Of a DNA stretch of 64,000 nucleotides, positions 61,101-64,000 are shown piece by piece. The position numbers were made by a program, and so were the translations under genes. This DNA comes from Xylocopa sonorina (lineage: Eukaryota > Arthropoda > Insecta > Hymenoptera > Apidae), in contig NC_135197.1 of the NCBI RefSeq assembly GCF_050948175.1, positions 7,954,501-8,018,500 on the forward strand. Direction: 5' to 3'. The notes under the pieces are model-generated. The model worked only from the letters and a program-made list of their open reading frames with translations, did not search any database and was not told the DNA's origin. Position 1 is the first letter of the stretch. Each line of letters begins with the position of its first letter.

Positions 61101-64000
61101 AGAACTTCGAACAGTAGTACCAGAGCTCATTAAGAACCACTTCATCGGCATCTGATCCACATCTCTCGTTTCTTATTAAGTACAAGGGCGCATTAGGAAA
61201 TAACGAGGTTATCACTGAAGGAGAAATAAGAATTGTGCACAAATATCTAGATCAATCTACAAACCAAACTGACCCAATTAATATAATTAGAGTACCAAAC
61301 AAAAAGTCCCCAAAATTAATTCTCCAATACTAAAAAAAAAAAATAGTATCACAAATTATAGCAATGTCAAATAAATCTCACACAAATTAACCGATTGATA
61401 GCAACGAAATCCAACGAAGTTTCATTACGGTTCAACGAACGTTGGTAAAAAACGAAGAAGAGACTCGCTCTCGAGGGATCGGATTTTACGGACGTCCCCG
61501 TTGGCCGGAAGTTCGTCGACGGTGCGCGACACGGCTGGCGTATATCCGGCAGGTTCGCCGCGGCGCAACGATGCAGTCCTACTTAAAATGATAATGTCAG
61601 AAATAGCGGCGACAATGGACGGAGGGCTGAGCAACCGTGGCACGCGGATGGCTGAGAGGAAAAGGGGTGAATAGAGAGAGAGAGGAGGGGAGGGGGAGAT
61701 AGCGGGATAGGGTGGACTTAAATAATTCAGTTTAGAAAATGGAGTGGAAGCTGTTTGAAGAGTGCAAAGGCCATTCCCGGGAATGCGATATTCATGAGCT
61801 GAAAGATCTAGACGGGTGGGCTTTTTGTTTATTCCTTGGCCTGCGGTAGGAACCAGCCGCGGCGCTGAGAAAGAAATTGAACGCGCTGTCAGGAGCGCGA
61901 GTGGTAATTCGCGTTCCACGCGAGATCAAAGCGGTCCCGGCCGTTGTTTCACCGGAAACGGAATCGAGAGGGAACGCTCTACGACCGGTAGTTCGATGGA
62001 GGCGTGTCGAACCCTTTCTTCGTCTTCCCTCGCCTCTACCTCTCTCTGTTTCTCTCTCTTTCTCGCGTTACGAAGTGGCTCAGCTTCCTCCTTTCACAGC
62101 GACCCGTTTTTCACGGTGAAATTTTCCATTCGCGGTTAGATAACGCGACGCGAGAGGGATGCCACCCTCTATTTAGAGGCTTAAGCAGAAATTGGAGGGG
62201 ACTTGTTGCGAATCGAGGCGGATAGGAAGAGGTGGGTAGCGGGAAGCTCGAAGGAAATTGCGTTCGGCCTTTTTAAGCGCCGTGCGCTTGTTTGTGCTTA
62301 CAGAAACGGGATAATGGAAAATTGAACGGACCCGACGTCTCACTTTTCGGAAGTTAGATCGTCTCCCCTTCGCCGAGCGTGACCTCGTTCGATGGGTGTC
62401 GAAGAAACTTGTAATTTCGATACGCGACGTTGGTCGAAACAATCGCGAGACGTACGAACAGCAGTCGTGAACGTACGTAACGGGAAACAAGACGTGCCGC
62501 GAATCGCTGACTAACCGAAACGTTTATCGAGGGAGCAGTTCGCCGCGACTCGATTTCGAGAGTCTCTGGGACGATCGTCGAACTTAAATCCCGTACGAGC
62601 TATCGCGACTTGGGATAGCTTTTCGAAAGAATCGCGCGGTCTCGTTAGACCCACTTCTCTCTCCCCTTTAATTCTCCTTCATTTTTCTCGGCTCCACGAG
62701 CCAGCTTCTGGCCCTCCTCCCTCTTCAACCCTGTTTTCTTTCATCCGTCCGCGGGCGGATTATTTTTCACTGACCCCGAACGGAACGGCTTAGAGCTCCT
62801 TAATGGTTTTTGAAGTTACCGCGAAGGAATCTGATTGCGGCCGATAATGAGGTTTCCACGAATCACGAATGTTGCGACCGCGTCGTTGGAAAATAAGGAA
62901 CGCCATGGAGGGTTGGGGGTGGCTGGAAATACGGAAATCGATTGGTGTTCAGATGTTGTTCGCGACGATCGAACGCGACCAGTCGAGTGTTGTTCGTCGA
63001 GGACCCGCTAATAATTCTTTCCCTGATTATTTTACTATTCCACGGGGTGCAATCTCGTATTTTTACTCGAATCTAATTCAAGTTGAAGCCTTCAATAATT
63101 GATTATTAATTTCTTATCGAAGAGTTTAATTCTAGAGAATAAAACGCAGCTTGGAGATTGAAATAATGGATAATAACTTGCCTTCTCTTCGTTTGCTTTC
63201 AGGGCATCCCGACTTTGATCATCGCCGTGTCAGGAATCGATGACGCAGCGTCCGTGGCGATCCACGGTATCATAAAGAGCATCATGTTCTCGCACGATGC
63301 ACTCTGGTACCAAATCCTCCAGGGTCCCATTGCCATCGTTGGTGGTCTTGGATTTGGTATCCTTTGGGGCTGGCTGGCGAAATACGTCCCTGAGAAGGGT
63401 GATGTAAGTACTTTTAACCTTCGATTAATTTTTTAGCGATCACCAGTTCGTCTCGATTGCAATCTCGATGTTCTCGTCTTCTATACTAAATTTCTATAGC
63501 TCGATGTTCCTATTATACGATATCGTCGTTCCATTAAAAGTCCAATTCATTATACCGCGGTGGGGTTGGAAAAATATTGGCTGACTCAGCTATCGAGTCG
63601 AATTGGCCACACGTCAGGCCACACGCCTCGAAGTCCGATTATAGTAAGGAGACACGATGCCAAATCCACGGGAATATCCAGGATCGTAGCGACGGGCCAG
63701 CTAATAGCTCTCTTAATGCTATTGGCGTTGTTCGACGCGGTGTTAAACGCACTCGGCGAACCGTGTGACTCCCATCGTTTCTGATTTATCGACGAAATAA
63801 AAGACGGGGGAAAAGGAACGTGTTCCGTTCGCAGAATCGAGCGTTTGATGCGCGCTTGCTTTGGCGACAGGGACGCCACGGGAACTGATTCGATGAGACC
63901 AGGAAGCAAACCCTGTCTCTGTCCCGCTCTTCGTCAACGTACGATATTTTTTGCTACTTTAAATTCAATCGCAGCTTCGCTCTCAACGACGAGAGCAAGC
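27825..64000 (+). CDS. SLC9B2: NHA-family (SLC9B) sodium/proton antiporter gene, spliced, 3' end outside window
   Basis: Spliced coding sequence made of 27825-28153, 30676-31050, 57548-57812 and 63203-63403, which join in frame to 390 codons with no stop. The product matches the CPA2-type NHA antiporters (human SLC9B2/NHA2, Drosophila Nha1/Nha2), which exchange Na+ or Li+ for H+ across plasma, endosomal or mitochondrial membranes. Visible hallmarks: a 150-residue hydrophilic N-terminus; membrane helices starting near residue 152; LTRAGLDLDP at 243-252; a membrane Glu at 273; SPAVVVP at 303-309; and GIDDA with the paired aspartates D336 and D337, the cation/proton-binding pair of this family. 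Family members are usually about 500-650 residues, so the C-terminal helices should lie past 64000. The closest human paralogue (9B1 or 9B2) and the insect paralogue cannot be decided here. Exon order and family are firm; the 5' UTR structure is not. Confidence 0.93.
28154..30675 (+). other. SLC9B2: Intron 1 of the antiporter gene (2,522 bp)
   Basis: GT-AG intron between phase-2 sites. Apart from a few polypyrimidine runs and a short direct repeat of CTCCTCGACTTCCG near 29760, no feature or conserved coding segment was recognised. Open frames of about 100 codons on both strands have no protein-like character. Confidence 0.85.
30676..31050 (+). CDS. SLC9B2: NHA antiporter coding exon 2: first membrane helices (residues 110-235)
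   Basis: The acceptor is a pyrimidine-rich tract ending TTCAG at 30671-30675. The first G completes the split Arg codon 110. The exon ends at TTTGCG|GTGAGT with GT at 31051-31052, again phase 2; reading on without splicing hits TGA at 31052. Residues 111-148 are a Cys-, Trp- and Pro-rich juxtamembrane stretch with C117-x2-C120 and C138-x4-C143. Predicted membrane segments are about 152-170 (VLCLCLLGLLLWGIVYSIMG), 180-200 and 203-219, the last containing LPALIGMLITGIILQNVG, typical of the dimer-side helices in NHA proteins. The donor lies inside a 101-bp tandem triplication that starts 20 bp upstream, within the exon. The next exon continues the family alignment without a gap. Confidence 0.95.
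31031..31340 (+). repeat. Tandem trimer, period 101 bp, spanning the exon 2 splice donor
   Basis: Three units (31031-31131, 31132-31232, 31233-31333) plus the first bases of a fourth, about 95% identical. Each begins with the last 20 bases of exon 2 and continues through the donor into the intron. The donor copies read GCG|GTGAGT (31051, the in-frame site), GCG|GTGACT (31152) and GCG|GCGAGT (31253). Only the first keeps a full consensus; the third has GC instead of GT. Using either downstream copy would add 101 or 202 bases that start with TGA in frame at 31052. Confidence 0.95.
32206..32555. repeat. Tandem dimer, period 165 bp
   Basis: Units start at ATTRAACATCAGATT (32206 and 32371). Both contain ATTAAATTTAATTATAGA and GAGTCCAACTCACAAACTAG. 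The second carries a small insertion. Confidence 0.88.
33581..33921. repeat. Tandem dimer, period 169 bp
   Basis: Units at 33581 and 33750 share TCTGCCATCGTAG, CACCCATTAGCTCTCCC and ACAGAACGCGAAGACATACG. About 90% identical. Confidence 0.92.
36900..37285. repeat. Tandem dimer, period 200 bp
   Basis: Units at 36900 and 37100 share TTCTCGAATCATAAAATGTA, TCGTCAAAGGAATTTTAGAA and AAAGTGTTGGAGAACGCTTG. Each also contains its own imperfect inverted repeat, GAGAACGC...GCGTTCTC. Confidence 0.9.
38824..38848. repeat. Perfect inverted repeat, 11-bp arms
   Basis: AGTAACTTTAC, TTA, GTAAAGTTACT. In intron 2; no mobile-element ends recognised around it. Confidence 0.9.
39770..39795. repeat. Perfect inverted repeat, 10-bp arms
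   Basis: GTCTGCGACG, six-base loop ACAAGA, CGTCGCAGAC, in a GC-richer patch of intron 2. Confidence 0.9.
42946..43173. mobile_element. Second, internally deleted copy of the TTAA/CACTTTG MITE-like element (228 bp)
   Basis: Same termini (TTAACACTTTGGC at the left, GTCAAAGTGTTAA at the right). The left part shares the CGATCGCTCTC...AAAC...TTTATGACTGCC stretch and the right part the TCGYCAAGGATC stretch with the 24971 copy. About 390 bp of the middle is missing relative to that copy, with the junction at one of the palindromes, so recombination between palindromes is likely. It retains a perfect 16-bp palindrome GACGGTTATAACCGTC at 43097-43112 and a degenerate one at 43139-43154. Inserted in intron 2. 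Confidence 0.8.
43174..45586. other. Intronic DNA without recognised genes
   Basis: Nothing beyond a tandem copy of TCGTCCCATCGATCT near 45150 and TATA-like words at 44810 and 44872. Confidence 0.65.
45587..45770. repeat. Short irregular direct repeats around CGATCTCTTTAAAA
   Basis: The word CGATCTCTTTAAAA and variants occur about six times in this AT-rich stretch with offsets of 72 and 105 bp, pointing to overlapping small duplications. Confidence 0.6.
45812..46051 (+). CDS. Unrecognised short open frame, 79 codons, in a CpG-richer patch of intron 2
   Basis: Two ATGs (codons 1 and 4), then a strongly charged peptide rich in Glu, Arg and Ser with a bipartite-like basic cluster (RAKRGESKR), followed by an amphipathic stretch ending LRRLVLWQDSFDPWRPI. 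The composition is more protein-like than the surrounding frames, but no family was recognised and no splice or poly(A) context supports it. It could be a small intronic gene, a remnant, or chance in GC-rich DNA. Confidence 0.15.
   Translation: MVNMAKRTREERTLDDSAESQQSEEPLDPGPRAKRGESKREQELEDANYEILEHVLRRLVLWQDSFDPWRPIAASGDAR
46335..46640. repeat. Dispersed repeat copy A (partner at 55785)
   Basis: Aligns at about 80-85% with 55785-56125 over its whole length: GTTTGAGCACGYGTTACGAT, GTGTTACAGTAATRGGGAAG, GGGTCTTCTGATGTGT and AGAATGTTTTATAGTGAATT. Differences are mostly transitions. On the minus strand both copies keep one open frame with EFTIKHS...IAQ and DTSEDPKK/HTSEDPKK. Confidence 0.85.
46641..54599. 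other. Intronic DNA without recognised genes
   Basis: Long stretch of ordinary AT-leaning sequence. 49.0-49.9 kb is GC-richer with open frames on both strands but no recognisable protein. Only the 122-bp spaced repeat at 48.3 kb was noted. Confidence 0.65.
48328..48482. repeat. Short direct repeat 122 bp apart
   Basis: CAAGTAACTCGACTAATC followed by GAACGAGGCTTA/GAACGAAGCCTTA occurs at 48328 and 48450; the intervening sequence is not shared. Confidence 0.7.
54600..54888. repeat. Fragmentary direct repeats preceding the 54.9-kb tandem array
   Basis: GAGAACATATTCT occurs twice (about 54670 and 54752) and YCATGGACACT twice (about 54732 and 54805), suggesting decayed duplications. CCATCGTGGACGC near 54843 recurs in the array downstream. 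Confidence 0.6.
54889..55380. repeat. Tandem array, two full units plus a partial third, period about 238-254 bp, with a conserved hairpin
   Basis: Units begin GCGATTCGAATGCC at 54889, 55102 and 55340. Each full unit has CCCAGCCCCAGATCCTTTCA, then a hairpin (GGGCCTG / AGTGGAC / loop / GTCCACT / CAGGCCC), then ACGAAAC and a long pyrimidine tract ending TTCCATTTCTA. The hairpin arms are 54971-54977, 54985-54991, 55002-55008 and 55011-55017 in unit 1, and 55225-55231, 55239-55245, 55256-55262 and 55265-55271 in unit 2. The hairpin segment occurs a third time at 57360-57406. Confidence 0.9.
55349..55768 (+). CDS. Unrecognised open frame, 139 codons, starting inside a tandem repeat
   Basis: The ATG and first ten codons lie in the third copy of the 54.9-kb tandem repeat, so the start is doubtful. 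The unique part, from about 55385, is basic and Ser/Arg-rich (for example FRKRLEFTPDD, SADNLIFRFETEAES). The opposite strand is open over much of the same interval, typical of GC-rich non-coding DNA. No family recognised. Confidence 0.12.
   Translation: MPSANENKRGGVVRVWKSWRMCSPKTRVPRMVKDGHEPAGTSLNRLAESETYPITSFQRRKGRGAEGKAKKMRLGPAAVSGSCKPSAIFRKRLEFTPDDANSADNLIFRFETEAESGGARSKRKPQWSLGEDVLVSRTG
55785..56125. repeat. Dispersed repeat copy B (partner at 46335)
   Basis: Same family as 46335-46640, with a small insertion near 55880. Both copies sit a short distance downstream of a CpG-rich patch that carries an open frame on the plus strand; those patches do not obviously align with each other. Confidence 0.85.
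56975..57343. repeat. Tandem dimer, period 181 bp, close to exon 3
   Basis: Units at 56975 and 57156 share TGAAGCTTTGACAATT, CTCGAGAATAGTGTAAGATC, TTTACAGTTTCCTGAAAGTA and TTCTGACCTGTCCCTAATA. It is followed directly by the hairpin/pyrimidine segment (57344-57480) that ends about 70 bp before the exon 3 acceptor. Confidence 0.93.
57358..57415 (+). other. Structured repeat segment: nested hairpin with partial hammerhead-like core
   Basis: Perfect inner stem AGTGGAC (57374-57380) with GTCCACT (57391-57397), and outer stem GGGCCTG (57360-57366) with CAGGCCT (57400-57406, one G-U pair). The loop holds CTGATGA (57384-57390), followed by GTCC, then GGAC (57408-57411) and GAAA (57412-57415). That order is the CUGANGA-stem II-GAAA part of a hammerhead ribozyme. 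Stems I and III and a cleavage triplet were not found, so activity is not supported. The two copies at 55.0 and 55.25 kb have CTAATGA instead. Confidence 0.45.
57548..57812 (+). CDS. SLC9B2: NHA antiporter coding exon 3: core transport helices (residues 235-323)
   Basis: The acceptor is a strong pyrimidine tract ending TTTGCAG at 57541-57547. The first A completes Arg 235 and the frame continues with KFALVIILTRAGLDLDP. The exon ends at GCCAAG|GTAAGA (GT at 57813-57814), phase 0. It encodes the helix with the family signature LTRAGL (243-248), a cytosolic loop of basic residues (255-264), a helix carrying E273 (PWVIETVVL), then WGFLLGSVIAAVSPAVVVP with the Pro-broken SPAVVVP segment (303-309), and RGKGYGVAK. 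E273 aligns with the membrane glutamate of human NHA2 (IVEA region), which family literature links to ion coupling. Intron 2 before it is 26,497 bp, and a repeat cluster ends only about 70 bp upstream of the acceptor. Confidence 0.96.
57813..63202 (+). other. SLC9B2: Intron 3 of the antiporter gene (5,390 bp)
   Basis: GT-AG, phase 0. It contains one tandem dimer (58951-59310). The rest is low-complexity-poor intronic DNA with no recognisable gene; 61650-61700 is purine-rich (GA) and 62030-62065 pyrimidine-rich. TATATAAAGG at about 60680 is an isolated TATA-like word with no supported gene downstream. Confidence 0.85.
58951..59310. repeat. Tandem dimer, period 183 bp, in intron 3
   Basis: Units at 58951 and 59134 share CAGACAGGAT, GCAGTATAACTACAGTATC-like words and CAACGAGCAAAAACCGCCA. 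About 78% identical. Confidence 0.85.
63203..63403 (+). CDS. SLC9B2: NHA antiporter coding exon 4: double-aspartate ion-binding helix (residues 324-390)
   Basis: The acceptor is CTTCGTTTGCTTTCAG ending at 63202, and the exon is entered in phase 0. It reads GIPTLIIAVSGIDDAASVAIHG and ends at GAGAAGGGTGAT|GTAAGT, phase 0 (GT at 63404-63405). D336 and D337 (codons 63239-63244) correspond to the conserved DD pair (D278/D279 of human NHA2), which binds the cation and protons. GIPTL before it matches the GVPTL of vertebrate members. A long hydrophobic stretch (about 357-381, QILQGPIAIVGGLGFGILWGW) forms the next helix, followed by AKYVPEKGD, matching the family's YFPSRD-type loop. No further exon was found in the remaining 597 bp, so the protein is incomplete. 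Confidence 0.96.
63404..64000 (+). other. SLC9B2: Start of intron 4
   Basis: Follows donor GAT|GTAAGT. No family-matching exon is visible before the window ends. Open frames at 63559-63910 on both strands lack similarity to the antiporter. Confidence 0.8.

Noticed and set aside
61425..61919. Minus-strand open frame of 164 codons
   Set aside because: It overlaps a GA microsatellite-like tract that produces Ser/Pro/Leu runs; no motif was recognised.

Overview
This window looks like nuclear DNA of an insect. It has spliced genes with GT-AG introns, long gene-poor stretches, microsatellites, short tandem duplications and MITE-like transposons. The high frequency of TCGA- and CGCG-type words in an otherwise AT-leaning background suggests a hymenopteran (bee, wasp or ant). 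That placement is an inference from composition only. Nothing prokaryotic or viral was seen.

One gene can be supported. It is a plus-strand, multi-exon gene for a cation/proton antiporter of the NHA (SLC9B, CPA2) family, the relatives of human SLC9B2/NHA2 and Drosophila Nha1/Nha2. Four coding exons are visible: 27825-28153, 30676-31050, 57548-57812 and 63203-63403. They join in frame into 390 codons: a hydrophilic N-terminal tail, about seven or eight membrane segments, a membrane Glu, the SPAVVVP segment and the double-aspartate ion-binding motif. The exon at 63403 ends on a good donor site, so the C-terminal half lies beyond the window. A CpG-rich block at 25546-27824 is the likely promoter and 5' region. 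It holds an ATG-free leader and a candidate alternative first coding exon (26034-26074) whose splice phase matches exon 2.

Layout: 1-24970 is gene-poor DNA with tandem duplications and a TATA-bearing GC-rich patch near 19.15 kb. A 575-bp TTAA-flanked MITE-like element lies at 24971-25545. The putative 5' region follows, then exon 1, a 2.5-kb intron, exon 2, a 26.5-kb intron, exon 3, a 5.4-kb intron, exon 4 and the start of the next intron. The giant intron holds a second, internally deleted copy of the MITE, two copies of a 300-bp dispersed repeat, and a repeat cluster (54.6-57.5 kb) that ends about 70 bp before exon 3.

The most unusual property is the number of independent local tandem duplications. 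At least 14 loci have 2-3 copies, about 8% of the window, and most periods fall between 165 and 200 bp. One of them triplicates the 5' splice site of exon 2. Other points of interest are a hairpin repeat with a partial hammerhead-ribozyme-like core, and a tandem repeat whose minus strand carries a repeated open peptide motif.
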